Source of the DNA: Thaumasiovibrio subtropicus
Lineage (GTDB): Bacteria; Pseudomonadota; Gammaproteobacteria; Enterobacterales; Vibrionaceae
Direction of reading: 5' to 3'
Assembly: GCF_019703835.1 (NCBI RefSeq)
Contig: NZ_AP023054.1
Span: forward strand, 2,789,580-2,853,579
Length of the DNA stretch: 64,000 nt
In this document: positions 18,619-30,144 of the stretch, one piece after another
How the letters are laid out: each line of letters begins with the position of its first letter
How positions within the stretch are numbered: position 1 is the first letter of the stretch
Notes under the pieces: model-generated
What the model saw: only the letters and a program-made list of their open reading frames with translations
Told to the model about the DNA's origin: nothing
Databases searched by the model: none
Made by a program: the position numbers and the translations under genes

Positions 18619-18693
18619 AGGGCTATCGCCAAGCGGTAAGGCAGCGGCTTTTGATGCCGCCATTCCCTGGTTCGAATCCAGGTAGCCCTGCCA
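18619..18693 (+). tRNA. tRNA-Gln (UUG), copy 5
   Basis: This is the last tRNA of the array, with G3-C70 and encoded CCA, followed by a spacer and a strong terminator. Confidence 0.97.
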
Positions 18694-18747
18694 CTTCTTT
18701 CTAACTCTGCAAGCCATCGCTTGCTAAGTTACGATAAGTTGTTATTC

Positions 18748-18777
18748 AAAACCCAGCCTCGGCTGGGTTTTGTCGTT
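18748..18777 (+). terminator. Terminator of the tRNA operon
   Basis: AAAACCCAGCC at 18748-18758 pairs with GGCTGGGTTTT at 18761-18771, followed by TGTCGTTT. It is the only strong terminator after the tRNA promoter, so the 15 tRNAs could be made as one precursor of about 2 kb. Confidence 0.9.
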
Positions 18778-18831
18778 TATCTCTTTGCATCTTTCAAAGT
18801 CTGCCCTAAATAATCAGAAGTTCCACGGAAT

Positions 18832-18855
18832 AAAAAAGGTAGCTTACGCTACCTT
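18832..18855 (-). terminator. Terminator after ubiF
   Basis: AAGGTAGC at 18836-18843 pairs with GCTACCTT at 18848-18855. Read leftward the stem ends in TTTTTT. Confidence 0.88.
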
Positions 18856-18876
18856 CTCTTTCGATATCATTTTGAG

Positions 18877-20037
18877 CTACAACCCCATCGCGTACTTCAA
18901 AGCCTGCGCTTTTACTGGACCCGCTTTTTCTGCCAAGGCTAACCCGGCATTTCGTAGCAGCTTCAACGGCGGCAAATCATTGCTGAAGACACCATAGAAC
19001 AGATCCATTGTTGACTGCATCAAGCTATTGTCAGCGCGACGCCGACACTCATACTGTTGGAGTAAAGGCAAAGGTGAAGAAAAATCATCGACCTCAGCGG
19101 CGAGCCCTAGAAAAGCAGAGACATCTTTAAAACCAAGATTTACCCCCTGTCCTGCTAGCGGATTAATCGTATGGGCGGCATCACCCATTAATACGACTCG
19201 GCCAGAGAAATATTGCTGCGCATGACGACGAGTCAACGGAAACGCCCCATGGCGAATGACTTTCACCTCACCTAGCTCTTCAGGGAAATGCTCGTCGATT
19301 GCCTGTTCGAGCTGTTTATTGCTCATCATACCGAGCTGGCGAATTCGCTGTGGTGAGTCATACCACACCAGTGAGGCTTGATGTCCCGGCAGCGGTAAAA
19401 ATGAACGAGGGCCTTGGGGAGTAAACTGTTGCCAAGTTATATCCTGTTGGGCAGCTTCCGTTTCAACGTTGATCAACATGCAATGCTGGCGGTAATCGAA
19501 ACTTGTAATCCCAATCCCGGCCAATTGGCGGACTTTTGAGTTGGCACCATCAGCAGCAACCACCAATTCAGAGAAGATCTGCTCTCCACTTTCCAGTGTC
19601 AACAGCACCTCATTGCCCCGCTCTTCCAAGGAGACTAATCGGTCAGGACAATATAGACGTAATCGAGGAAAATGCCGAAACTGCGCCCAAAGTGATAACT
19701 GAATCAATCGGTTCTCAACGATGTAACCTAACCAATCTCGGTTTAAACCTTCAGTGCTAAAACGCGTACGACATAAGGGATGCTCCCACGTCTCTAAACG
19801 TCGAAAAGGGCATAAACGCATGGCTTTCAAGCCCTCCCAGCTCTCAAGCGCATCCAACAGCTTGACGGAATGAGGCGAAATGGCTGAAACACGCAGATCC
19901 ATGGGTTGTGTTGCGTCAAAGGCAGTTGGCTGCTGCCCTTCGATAACCGCGACACGTTTTCCCTGTTGGGCCAAACCCAATGCAGCAGCAGCACCCACCA
20001 TACCGCCACCAACGACCACGCAATCGAAGCGTTCCAT
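18877..20037 (-). CDS. ubiF: FAD-dependent ubiquinone biosynthesis hydroxylase UbiF
   Basis: UbiF adds a hydroxyl to the demethoxy-ubiquinol ring in aerobic ubiquinone synthesis. The 386-residue flavoprotein has the N-terminal dinucleotide-binding loop VVVGGGMVGAAAALGLAQ, the DG motif (VVAADGANSKVRQLAG) and the second FAD motif GDAAHTINPLAGQGVNLG. UbiF is chosen over its paralogues UbiH and UbiI because of the position: in E. coli ubiF lies between this same Met/Leu/Gln tRNA cluster and miaB. The ATG at 20035-20037 has AAGGA six bases upstream. It is divergent from miaB. Confidence 0.9.
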   Translation of the reverse strand: MERFDCVVVGGGMVGAAAALGLAQQGKRVAVIEGQQPTAFDATQPMDLRVSAISPHSVKLLDALESWEGLKAMRLCPFRRLETWEHPLCRTRFSTEGLNRDWLGYIVENRLIQLSLWAQFRHFPRLRLYCPDRLVSLEERGNEVLLTLESGEQIFSELVVAADGANSKVRQLAGIGITSFDYRQHCMLINVETEAAQQDITWQQFTPQGPRSFLPLPGHQASLVWYDSPQRIRQLGMMSNKQLEQAIDEHFPEELGEVKVIRHGAFPLTRRHAQQYFSGRVVLMGDAAHTINPLAGQGVNLGFKDVSAFLGLAAEVDDFSSPLPLLQQYECRRRADNSLMQSTMDLFYGVFSNDLPPLKLLRNAGLALAEKAGPVKAQALKYAMGL

Positions 20038-20185
20038 GGTGATTCCTTGTCTAAATTCAATTAACCGCAGTTTATCATGAGGTTATTCAAGAGTTCGAGA
20101 TGGCAGTGCGTTTTCGCCTCAAATCGTTAACCAAAGCCAAAGCGTAAACTTAAATTCCCACACTCGATTCAGGGTGGTGAGGATC

Positions 20186-20214
20186 TAGTCAGAGACGGCG
20201 TAAAGCAGTACAAT
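20186..20214 (+). promoter_or_regulatory. Possible promoter for miaB
   Basis: TAGTCA at 20186-20191 and TACAAT at 20209-20214 are 17 bases apart, about 120 bases before miaB in the 297-base divergent region after ubiF. The -35 matches the consensus at four of six positions. Confidence 0.35.
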
Positions 20215-20334
20215 ACGCGGCTTGCTAATGGTCCGGTGGCGTAAAAACGTGACATCAGGCCCTATCATTCCACAGAAATGATCTGTGCAAGCACTGTTGA
20301 AGCAACCAAACATAGTTAAAACAAAGAGTAAGAG

Positions 20335-21759
20335 ATGGCGAAAAAACTGCTGATTAGAACCTGGGGCTGCCAGATGAACGAATACGATTCATCAAAAATG
20401 GCCGACTTGCTAAATGCCGCTAACGGCTATGAGCTTACCGAGGATCCAGAAGAAGCAGATGTGCTACTCCTGAATACCTGCTCTATCCGTGAAAAAGCGC
20501 AAGAGAAGGTATTCCACCAACTAGGTCGCTGGAAAAACCTGAAAGACAAGAATCCAGAGCTTGTTATCGGTGTTGGCGGCTGCGTTGCGACCCAAGAGGG
20601 TGATCACATCCGAGACCGTGCTCCATACGTTGACGTTATCTTTGGCCCACAGACACTACACCGTCTGCCTGAGATGATTAAGCAGTCTCGTAGCGATCAT
20701 GCGCCTGTGATGGATATCTCTTTCCCAGAGATCGAAAAGTTCGACCGCTTGCCTGAGCCGCGCGCTGAAGGTCCAACCGCCTTCGTGTCGATCATGGAAG
20801 GCTGTTCGAAGTACTGTACCTACTGTGTCGTGCCTTACACCCGTGGTGAAGAAGTTAGCCGACCTCTCGACGACGTGCTTTTCGAAATTGCGCAGTTGGC
20901 AGAACAAGGGGTACGAGAGGTCAACCTACTCGGCCAAAACGTCAATGCCTACCGTGGTGACACGCACGATGGTGAGATCTGCAGCTTTGCTGAGTTACTG
21001 CGCTATGTCGCGGCCATCGATGGTATCGATCGCATTCGCTTTACCACCAGCCACCCGATTGAGTTTACTGATGACATCATCGCTGTCTACGAAGATACGC
21101 CTGAGCTCGTCAGCTTCTTGCACCTTCCAGTGCAAAGTGGTTCGGATCGCATCCTCACCTTGATGAAGCGCCCACACACCGCGATTGAATACAAGTCGAT
21201 CATTCGTAAGCTACGCAAAGCGCGTCCTGATATTACGATAAGCTCTGACTTCATCGTTGCCTTCCCTGGCGAATCAGATTTTGATTTCCAAGCGACAATG
21301 AAGCTGATCAAAGACGTTGATTTTGACATGAGCTTTAGCTTTATCTTCTCAGCACGCCCAGGTACACCAGCAGCAGATTACCCATGCGATCTTAGTGAAG
21401 AGACCAAAAAACAACGCTTGTACGAACTGCAGCAACAAGTAAATACCCAAGCAATGCGTTACTCACGTCAAATGTTAGACACTGAGCAACGTATTCTAGT
21501 GGAAGGTCCATCGAAGAAAGATCTCATGGAGCTACGTGGTCGTACTGAAAACAACCGTGTGGTTAACTTCGCAGGCTCTCCAGACTTGATCGGCCAGTTT
21601 GTCGATGTGAAGATCACGGATGTATTTAGTAACTCTCTGCGTGGAGAACTCCTACGTACCGAAGCTGATATGGACTTGCGCACTGCGATGTCTCCAGCGG
21701 AAGTCATAGAGAAAACCCGCAAAGAAGATGATTTGGGTGTAGGGGTGTATACTCCTTAA
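20335..21759 (+). CDS. miaB: tRNA-2-methylthio-N6-dimethylallyladenosine synthase MiaB
   Basis: MiaB is a radical-SAM methylthiotransferase that adds a methylthio group to isopentenyl-A37 of tRNAs reading codons that start with U. The 474-residue protein has the three-domain layout: an N-terminal UPF0004 domain with cluster cysteines ([33 protein letters not shown]), the radical-SAM triad [15 protein letters not shown], and a C-terminal TRAM domain. It heads the conserved set miaB-ybeZ-ybeY-corC-lnt. The ATG at 20335 follows AAGAG. Confidence 0.97.
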   Translation: MAKKLLIRTWGCQMNEYDSSKMADLLNAANGYELTEDPEEADVLLLNTCSIREKAQEKVFHQLGRWKNLKDKNPELVIGVGGCVATQEGDHIRDRAPYVDVIFGPQTLHRLPEMIKQSRSDHAPVMDISFPEIEKFDRLPEPRAEGPTAFVSIMEGCSKYCTYCVVPYTRGEEVSRPLDDVLFEIAQLAEQGVREVNLLGQNVNAYRGDTHDGEICSFAELLRYVAAIDGIDRIRFTTSHPIEFTDDIIAVYEDTPELVSFLHLPVQSGSDRILTLMKRPHTAIEYKSIIRKLRKARPDITISSDFIVAFPGESDFDFQATMKLIKDVDFDMSFSFIFSARPGTPAADYPCDLSEETKKQRLYELQQQVNTQAMRYSRQMLDTEQRILVEGPSKKDLMELRGRTENNRVVNFAGSPDLIGQFVDVKITDVFSNSLRGELLRTEADMDLRTAMSPAEVIEKTRKEDDLGVGVYTP

Positions 21760-21777
21760 TGAATCCCAATAAACGCC

Positions 21778-21803
21778 GCGGGTTGGGCCTCAGCCCAATC
21801 CGC
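21778..21803 (+). other. GC-rich stem-loop between miaB and ybeZ
   Basis: GCGGGTTGGGC at 21778-21788 pairs with GCCCAATCCGC at 21793-21803 around CTCA, with one G-T pair. No T-run follows, so it is more likely an mRNA processing or stability element, or a leaky attenuator, than a full terminator. Confidence 0.55.
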
Positions 21804-21822
21804 AGCCTAATGTGAGGCAACA

Positions 21823-22932
21823 TTGAGTAAAATTATTACCCTCGAGCTTGTGCTCGAACCGGCTGATAACCAACGCTTATCCAGTCTATGTGGTCCTTTC
21901 GATGACAACATCAAGCACTTAGAACGTCGTCTGGGCGTTGAAATCAATTACCGAAGCAACCAATTCTCTGTCGTCGGTAAACCCCATACTGCGGAAGCAG
22001 CGACCAAAATTCTTAAAGATCTTTACGTTGAAACAGCGCCTGTGCGCAATGTCTTCCCTGACATTGAGCCCGATATGATCCATCTGGCTATCAAAGAGTC
22101 AGGGGTGCTGGAACAGACGGAAGAGTCATCGATCCCTTACGGCAAAGAAATCTTCATCAAAACCAAAAAAGGGGTGATCAAACCGCGTACACCAAATCAG
22201 GCGCAATATGTCTCGAACATGGTTACGCACGACATTACTTTTGGTATTGGTCCTGCAGGTACAGGTAAAACCTACCTCGCCGTTGCGGCGGCCGTTGATG
22301 CGCTTGAGCGCCAAGAAGTACGCCGTATTTTGCTGACACGTCCCGCGGTTGAAGCTGGCGAAAAACTCGGTTTTTTACCGGGTGATTTGTCACAGAAAGT
22401 CGACCCCTATTTGCGTCCACTCTACGATGCCCTGTTTGAAATGATGGGCTTTGAGCGTGTCGAGAAGTTGATAGAACGTAATGTGATTGAAGTAGCGCCA
22501 TTAGCGTACATGCGTGGACGAACGCTCAACGACGCCTTCATCATTCTTGATGAGAGCCAGAACACAACAGTCGAGCAGATGAAAATGTTCCTGACGCGTA
22601 TCGGCTTTAATTCTCGCGCCGTCATCACGGGTGATGTTACGCAAATAGACCTACCTCGCCATGCGAAGTCAGGCCTGCGTCATGCCATTGAAGTTCTGTC
22701 AGACGTCGATGAAATCAGCTTCAACTTCTTCCAATCAGATGACGTGGTGCGTCACCCTGTTGTCGCACGGATTGTTCAAGCTTACGATGTTTGGGATGCC
22801 GAAGAGCTAAAACACAAGAAAGAAGCAGAGAAGCGACGCGCTGAACGCGAAGCTAAACAGCAAGCGCAAGAGCAACTTCAACAAGCCGCCATCCAAGCCG
22901 TAGTGAAAGCGGCAGAGACAAATCCATCATGA
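21823..22932 (+). CDS. ybeZ: PhoH-like ATPase YbeZ
   Basis: YbeZ is a PhoH-family ATPase that works with YbeY in ribosome and RNA maturation. The 369-residue protein has the Walker A loop [17 protein letters not shown], the Walker [12 protein letters not shown], and a charged, Lys/Glu/Gln-rich coiled tail. It begins at TTG 21823, with GAGG five bases upstream and no better start nearby. It overlaps ybeY by four bases (ATGA). Confidence 0.95.
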   Translation: MSKIITLELVLEPADNQRLSSLCGPFDDNIKHLERRLGVEINYRSNQFSVVGKPHTAEAATKILKDLYVETAPVRNVFPDIEPDMIHLAIKESGVLEQTEESSIPYGKEIFIKTKKGVIKPRTPNQAQYVSNMVTHDITFGIGPAGTGKTYLAVAAAVDALERQEVRRILLTRPAVEAGEKLGFLPGDLSQKVDPYLRPLYDALFEMMGFERVEKLIERNVIEVAPLAYMRGRTLNDAFIILDESQNTTVEQMKMFLTRIGFNSRAVITGDVTQIDLPRHAKSGLRHAIEVLSDVDEISFNFFQSDDVVRHPVVARIVQAYDVWDAEELKHKKEAEKRRAEREAKQQAQEQLQQAAIQAVVKAAETNPS

Positions 22933-23393
22933 GCCATTATCTTGACCTGCAAATAGCGAGTGAAGAGAGCCAAGGATTGCCTTCAGAAGCGCAACTCACC
23001 GAATGGTTTGTGAATGCCGTTGGCGAACGCCGCGACGAGTCTGAAGCAACGATTCGTATCGTTGATGAAGACGAAGGCCAAGCGCTAAACGCCGAATACC
23101 GCGGCAAAGACTATCCCACGAATGTGCTTTCATTCCCGTTTGATGCCCCGCCGGGCATAGAGCTTCCACTACTAGGCGATATGATCATTTGCCGTCAGGT
23201 GGTTGAAAAAGAGGCGAAAGCGCAGAACAAACCCCTCATGTCTCATTGGGCGCATATGGTTGTACACGGCACCCTGCATCTGTTAGGTTATGATCATATC
23301 GACGATGCAGAAGCTGAAGAGATGGAATCTCTAGAAACAGCCATCATGCAGTCCATGGGGTTCTATGACCCCTACATCGAAGAGAAGGAATGA
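22929..23393 (+). CDS. ybeY: Endoribonuclease YbeY
   Basis: YbeY is a metal-dependent single-strand endoribonuclease that helps mature the 16S rRNA 3' end and supports 70S quality control. The 154-residue protein carries the zinc motif [11 protein letters not shown] with His113, His117 and His123, and the conserved segment [18 protein letters not shown]. Its ATG overlaps the ybeZ stop, consistent with the known YbeY-YbeZ interaction. Confidence 0.96.
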   Translation: MSHYLDLQIASEESQGLPSEAQLTEWFVNAVGERRDESEATIRIVDEDEGQALNAEYRGKDYPTNVLSFPFDAPPGIELPLLGDMIICRQVVEKEAKAQNKPLMSHWAHMVVHGTLHLLGYDHIDDAEAEEMESLETAIMQSMGFYDPYIEEKE

Positions 23394-23400
23394 AAGCTGG

Positions 23401-23425
23401 CCTGCAATTAACAGACTATTGCAGG
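23401..23425 (+). other. Stem-loop between ybeY and corC
   Basis: CCTGCAAT at 23401-23408 pairs with ATTGCAGG at 23418-23425, followed by GCGCTTTCTCT. It resembles a weak terminator or attenuator in the 87-base gap. Confidence 0.45.
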
Positions 23426-23480
23426 GCGCTTTCTCTCGTGTGCTATCACACATCTGATAGCGAAGTTAACTGAAGAAAAG

Positions 23481-24350
23481 ATGAACGACGATAACTCACA
23501 AAATTCGGATGGTCCGAGTAGAAAGACCTTCTTAGAACGTATTGGCCAACTCTTTCAGGGTGAACCTCAAAATCGCGAAGAACTCGTTGAAATGTTTCGT
23601 GATAGCGAAGAAAACGACCTGATTGATCATGACACACGCGACATGCTCGAAGGTGTGATGCAAATTTCCGAAATGCGGGTACGTGACATCATGATCCCGC
23701 GCTCGCAAATGGTCACCATTGAACGTTCTCAGAAGGTTGAAGATCTGATTGACTTGATCATTGAAACAGCCCACTCGCGCTATCCCGTGATCAGTGATGA
23801 TAAAGACCATGTTGAAGGGATCCTACTCGCGAAAGATTTGTTACGCTATCTTCGCCCAGACAGTGAACCTTTCAACATCGATGAAATCTTAAGACCCGCA
23901 GTGGTTGTGCCGGAAAGCAAGCGAGTCGATCGCCTGCTTAAGGAGTTCCGCGAAGAGCGCTACCACATGGCCATCGTCGTTGATGAGTTTGGCGGTGTTT
24001 CTGGGGTGATTACCATTGAAGATATTCTTGAAGAGATCGTTGGCGAAATCGAAGATGAGTTCGACGACGATGAAGAACAAGAGATCCGTAAACTGAGTAA
24101 GCACACCTATGCGGTCAAAGCACTCACCACTATCGAAGATTTCAACGAGATCTTTGATACTGAATTTAGTGATGAAGAAGTTGATACCGTTGGTGGTCTC
24201 GTAATGACGAGTTTTGGTCATCTACCTGATAAAGGTGAGGTGGTTGAGATCAACAACTACATGTTTAAAGTGACGTCAGCCGACAACCGTCGCATTGTGC
24301 AGCTTCAGGTCACGATTCCAGAAGACGCACCAAAACCGAATATAAAGTAG
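23481..24350 (+). CDS. corC: CBS-domain transporter-associated protein CorC (YbeX)
   Basis: This 289-residue cytoplasmic protein has two CBS domains ([30 protein letters not shown] region) and a C-terminal CorC_HlyC domain ([21 protein letters not shown]). The family was linked to magnesium and cobalt efflux, and the E. coli homologue YbeX also to ribosome physiology. There are no membrane helices, unlike longer CorB-type members. It sits between ybeY and lnt, 14 bases before lnt. Confidence 0.93.
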   Translation: MNDDNSQNSDGPSRKTFLERIGQLFQGEPQNREELVEMFRDSEENDLIDHDTRDMLEGVMQISEMRVRDIMIPRSQMVTIERSQKVEDLIDLIIETAHSRYPVISDDKDHVEGILLAKDLLRYLRPDSEPFNIDEILRPAVVVPESKRVDRLLKEFREERYHMAIVVDEFGGVSGVITIEDILEEIVGEIEDEFDDDEEQEIRKLSKHTYAVKALTTIEDFNEIFDTEFSDEEVDTVGGLVMTSFGHLPDKGEVVEINNYMFKVTSADNRRIVQLQVTIPEDAPKPNIK

Positions 24351-24364
24351 AGAGTCAGCGCATC

Positions 24365-25900
24365 GTGCCTGTTAGCTTAATCAAATATCTACGGCCCCTC
24401 GGGGCCGTTTTTTCTGGGGCAATCGCCACCTTTTCGTTTGCCCCCTATCACTGGTGGCCACTGGCAATAGTGTCAACCACTGTGCTGCTTTTGTGCCTTC
24501 ACAAGCAGTCAGCCAAACAAGGGGCACTCATCGGTCTACTGTGGGGGCTTGGTCAATTTGGCACCGGTATTAGCTGGGTACATGTCAGCATTGCTAACTT
24601 TGGCGGCGTTCCCCTGCTTGTTGGCTGGTTTATGATGGCCTTGCTCATCGGCTATCTCGCCCTCTATCCAGCGGCATTTGGTTACCTCTATAACCGTTTT
24701 TTCAGGCAGTTGAGCTCACCATTGCGCCTTGTTCTCTTTGCTCCGATACTTTGGCTATTGCTCGATTGGCTCAGAGGCTGGTTCTTGACTGGCTTTCCTT
24801 GGCTATGGCTAGGTTATAGTCAAACAGAAGGGCCAATGGCTCCGATTGCACCCATTTTAGGTGTCGAAGGCATCACAGTGGCCATCGTGGTGATTAGCGC
24901 CGCGCTTGCAGGCATCATTGCAGAAAAGCGCTATCGTCTTATCAGTGCGCCTCTACTGATTGCGACAATGACCTTTGTTAGTCACCAGACACAATGGGTG
25001 ACGCCAGAGCCAGAACGTAAAGTCGACATCGCAATTATTCAAGGCAACATTGCGCAAGAGCTGAAATGGCTACCCAGCCAACGTTGGCCAACACTGATGA
25101 CTTATGCCGATCTCACCCGCAAGAACTGGCAAGCAGATATTGTTATTTGGCCAGAAGCCGCGATTCCGGCACTCGAAGAAGAAGTTGCGATGTTCATTGG
25201 ACGTATGGACAGTGCTGCTAAGCTTAACGAGGCGACGTTAATCACTGGTGTACTCGACCATGTGGGCGAGCAAGTCTATTTCAACAACATCCTGACTATT
25301 GGTGAGAATGGCCAAGATGAGTACACCTACGAGACGGCACAACGTTATAGCAAGCATCACCTCTTGCCTTTTGGCGAATTCGTACCGTTTGAATCGATCC
25401 TACGCCCACTCGCCCCCATATTTAACTTGCCGATGTCCTCTTTTAGCCGCGGCGATTACATTCAACCGAATCTGATTGCAGGCGAGAATCAGATCGCCCC
25501 TGCACTTTGCTACGAAGTCGCATATAACGAGCAGGTTCGCCGCAATGTCACCGCCGATACAGATATTCTCTTAACACTTTCTAATGATGCGTGGTTTGGC
25601 GCTTCGATAGGGCCTCATCAACACTTAGAAATCGCACAGATGCGGGCATTAGAGTTAGGACGGCCAATGATACGCTCAACCAATACGGGAATTTCAGCCT
25701 TGATTAACCACAAAGGGCAAATCATTGCGACCATTCCGCAGTTTGAACAAACGGTGTTACGCGACTACCTCGTTCCTACCGTCGGGCAAACACCCTATCA
25801 TCGCTATGGCTCTATGCCTCTTTGGATAGCAAGTTTACTTGGTCTCGGACTGCTTCTCGTTGCTCAGCGCAAGCAAAAGCCGGCGACCTGCTGCCAGTAA
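24365..25900 (+). CDS. lnt: Apolipoprotein N-acyltransferase
   Basis: Lnt adds the third acyl chain to the N-terminal cysteine of lipoproteins in the inner membrane, needed before Lol export to the outer membrane. The 511-residue protein has about six N-terminal membrane helices, then a periplasmic nitrilase domain with the catalytic triad Glu264 (WPEAAIPALE), Lys330 (YSKHHLLPFGEFVP) and Cys382 (LCYEVAYNE), and a last membrane helix near the C-terminus. The start is GTG at 24365, followed by CCT-GTT-AGC. It ends the miaB-to-lnt gene set. Confidence 0.96.
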   Translation: MPVSLIKYLRPLGAVFSGAIATFSFAPYHWWPLAIVSTTVLLLCLHKQSAKQGALIGLLWGLGQFGTGISWVHVSIANFGGVPLLVGWFMMALLIGYLALYPAAFGYLYNRFFRQLSSPLRLVLFAPILWLLLDWLRGWFLTGFPWLWLGYSQTEGPMAPIAPILGVEGITVAIVVISAALAGIIAEKRYRLISAPLLIATMTFVSHQTQWVTPEPERKVDIAIIQGNIAQELKWLPSQRWPTLMTYADLTRKNWQADIVIWPEAAIPALEEEVAMFIGRMDSAAKLNEATLITGVLDHVGEQVYFNNILTIGENGQDEYTYETAQRYSKHHLLPFGEFVPFESILRPLAPIFNLPMSSFSRGDYIQPNLIAGENQIAPALCYEVAYNEQVRRNVTADTDILLTLSNDAWFGASIGPHQHLEIAQMRALELGRPMIRSTNTGISALINHKGQIIATIPQFEQTVLRDYLVPTVGQTPYHRYGSMPLWIASLLGLGLLLVAQRKQKPATCCQ

Positions 25901-25920
25901 AACACCCCCTCAAACACAGT

Positions 25921-25948
25921 AAAACGCCTACTTGATAGGCGTTTTTTC
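25921..25948 (+). terminator. Terminator after lnt
   Basis: AAAACGCCTA at 25921-25930 pairs with TAGGCGTTTT at 25936-25945, followed by TTC. Confidence 0.9.
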
Positions 25949-26086
25949 TATTGCCTCTACCATATATGAGTATAAAACGTTTAAACCAACTTCCGGCTGA
26001 AAAGCCTAAAGCAATCTCGTGCGACAAGCCTTTTGAGGTTGCTTGCGTTTAAAAGTGTGACAGGGCTGCCAAGCTACATTTTGTTA

Positions 26087-26154
26087 CGCTTTTTCAGGAG
26101 AAAAGCGTCTGTTCAGGAGTCATAAGTATACTCAAGCGCTAATAACAGACGCTT
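26087..26154 (+). promoter_or_regulatory. Two mutually exclusive stem-loops upstream of the SYLF gene
   Basis: CGCTTTT at 26087-26093 can pair with AAAAGCG at 26101-26107. Alternatively AAGCGTCTGTT at 26103-26113 pairs with AACAGACGCTT at 26144-26154, eleven perfect base pairs. The two share bases 26103-26107, so only one can form at a time, as in attenuators and riboregulators. Whether the segment is transcribed is not known. It lies 29 to 96 bases before the SYLF start codon. Confidence 0.45.
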
Positions 26155-26182
26155 AAGCGGCAAGATTGAAAAAGGAAAGATT

Positions 26183-26761
26183 ATGTTTCAACGGGTTAAA
26201 CACGCACTGCTGCCTTTACTGGTGCTATTCATCGCCATTCCAGCATTCGCTACGGAAAACTATGAAGTAGATGCAACCCTACAACAGTTTCAGCGTGCAC
26301 CTGAAACCGAGCCTTTCTTCGCGACGGCTTATGGCTACGCGGTTTTTCCATCCATCGGCAAGGGTGGGTTCTTTGTAGGAGGGGCACACGGCAGCGGTCA
26401 GGTATTCAAAGACAATGTACTGCAAGGCGAGAGTAAAATGACTCAAGTCTCGATTGGTCTTCAATTTGGCGGACAAGCCTACAGCCAAATCGTCTTCTTC
26501 CAAGATAAACGCGCTTACGATCGTTTCACCAGCGGCAGTTTTGAGTTCGATGCTCAATCTTCAGCCACAGCGTTAACCGAACATGCCTCTGCGCGTGCAG
26601 GCACACAAGGTCGTAGCGCTCAAGCCAACGAGAACGTAAACCATGCAGGCTATACCAATGGCATGGCCATTTTTACTGTCGCAAAAGGTGGATTAATGCT
26701 CGAAGCCTCCATCGCGGGTCAAAAATACAGTTACACGCCGATCATCCCAGAGACAATCTAA
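26183..26761 (+). CDS. Exported SYLF (YSC84/DUF500) domain protein
   Basis: This 192-residue protein has a signal peptide (hydrophobic run LLPLLVLFIAIPAFA, likely cut after the second AFA alanine) and one SYLF domain, a lipid-binding module first described in eukaryotic YSC84/SH3YL1. Family hallmarks are YGYAVFPSIGKGGFFVGGAHG, QVSIGLQFGGQAYSQIVFF and FTVAKGGLMLEASIAGQKY. Bacterial members are exported and their role is not established; envelope lipid binding is a reasonable guess. The ATG at 26183 follows AAAGGAAAG. Transcribed alone, with unusual stem-loops upstream. Confidence 0.9.
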   Translation: MFQRVKHALLPLLVLFIAIPAFATENYEVDATLQQFQRAPETEPFFATAYGYAVFPSIGKGGFFVGGAHGSGQVFKDNVLQGESKMTQVSIGLQFGGQAYSQIVFFQDKRAYDRFTSGSFEFDAQSSATALTEHASARAGTQGRSAQANENVNHAGYTNGMAIFTVAKGGLMLEASIAGQKYSYTPIIPETI

Positions 26762-26762
26762 A

Positions 26763-26831
26763 ACGCCTTGAACCAAAAAGCACAACGCCACATGTATCCA
26801 CTTTTGTGGCGTTGACGGTTTATCAAGGCGT
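26763..26831. terminator. Nested double hairpin between converging SYLF and ybeL genes
   Basis: The inner stem AACGCCACA (26784-26792) with TGTGGCGTT (26805-26813) lies inside an outer stem ACGCCTTGA (26763-26771) with TCAAGGCGT (26823-26831). It fills the gap between the two converging stop codons. No strong T-run is present on either side, so termination may depend on the stem itself. Confidence 0.6.
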
Positions 26832-26838
26832 ATGGCTA

Positions 26839-27318
26839 TCATGGCTCAAAAGCTTGCCGACTGAACTGATCATGGCCACATCGACTGCATAACGCCACAC
26901 GTTGCGGGTGATGGTAAACTTCTTGATGCTGACATTTTTCACACACCAGAATCCCCAAGCCAACAATCTCACCAGTGTTATAAATACCTTGATGTTCCAA
27001 GTCAGTGAAAACCTCATGCCACTCTAGCTGGGTTTTATCCGTAATATCAGCAAGGCTCTGCCAAATCGTGTTGGTGATGGTTTGATAAAAAAGACTCGAC
27101 TGCAACGGGTAGTTATCCGTCGCATTGCGTCCGAACTCTTTTAAATCACGTTTTAAGTATTGATGAATCAGCGCCAGCTCGTCTTTCGTCATATCAGAAG
27201 CAGCTTGGAGCACTTTTTCGCTCGTCTCCACCCATTCTTTGAACGCATCTGGACTGTGTTGTAAGGCCTCTTTCGCCTCCTCCAACATGGCTTCATATCG
27301 GGCTTTTTGCTCAGGCAT
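26839..27318 (-). CDS. ybeL: Zinc-ribbon protein YbeL (DUF1451)
   Basis: This 159-residue protein of unknown function has a helical N-terminal part and a C-terminal zinc ribbon with paired cysteines in LVCEKCQHQ and ALCSRCGHDQF. The family signature WQSLADITDKTQLEWHEVF and the ending QAFEP match E. coli YbeL, whose gene lies near leuS. I chose the ATG at 27316-27318 (M-P-E-Q-K) rather than one five codons upstream, because a GGGGG run falls at ribosome-site distance. It is divergent from leuS. Confidence 0.9.
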   Translation of the reverse strand: MPEQKARYEAMLEEAKEALQHSPDAFKEWVETSEKVLQAASDMTKDELALIHQYLKRDLKEFGRNATDNYPLQSSLFYQTITNTIWQSLADITDKTQLEWHEVFTDLEHQGIYNTGEIVGLGILVCEKCQHQEVYHHPQRVALCSRCGHDQFSRQAFEP

Positions 27319-27392
27319 TGCGAATACCCCCATATTGATAATGCTTGCGTACTTGTTGACACAGGCTGCATTAGTTATTCTATGCCGATTAA

Positions 27393-30017
<2,625 letters not shown>

Positions 30018-30026
30018 GCCCCTTGA

Positions 30027-30053
30027 CCAACGCGGCGCACGTCGCCGCGTTGG
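30027..30053 (+). other. Stem-loop between leuS and lptE
   Basis: CCAACGCGGCG at 30027-30037 pairs perfectly with CGCCGCGTTGG at 30043-30053 around CACGT. No T-run follows, so it may protect the leuS mRNA end or be a partial terminator before lptE. Confidence 0.6.
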
Positions 30054-30144
30054 TGATTGGACACCTCATGACACCGCTAACAGCGTGAAGCCATAACGTT
30101 CACTGCTAACAAGGTAGTTTGGAAAAGAATTAAGGAGTGAATCA

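Larger units (their letters stand above)
18502..18693 (+). repeat. Partial third copy of the 420-bp unit (Leu-Gln only)
   Basis: The segment matches the first 192 bases of units A and B, apart from a few changes in the 32-base spacer between its two tRNAs (for example GTGTCTTTTGATACTTTC against GTATCTGTTGATACTATC). Similarity ends after the tRNA-Gln. Confidence 0.85.

Noticed and set aside
17662-18693. Regular repeats that could suggest a CRISPR array
   Set aside because: The repeat units are full tRNA genes of 75-85 bases in a 420-bp period, with no short palindromic repeats and no unique spacers.
16767-18777. tRNA cluster as an integration site for a mobile element
   Set aside because: No integrase, no truncated tRNA fragment used as an attachment site and no foreign genes are present; core genes flank both sides.
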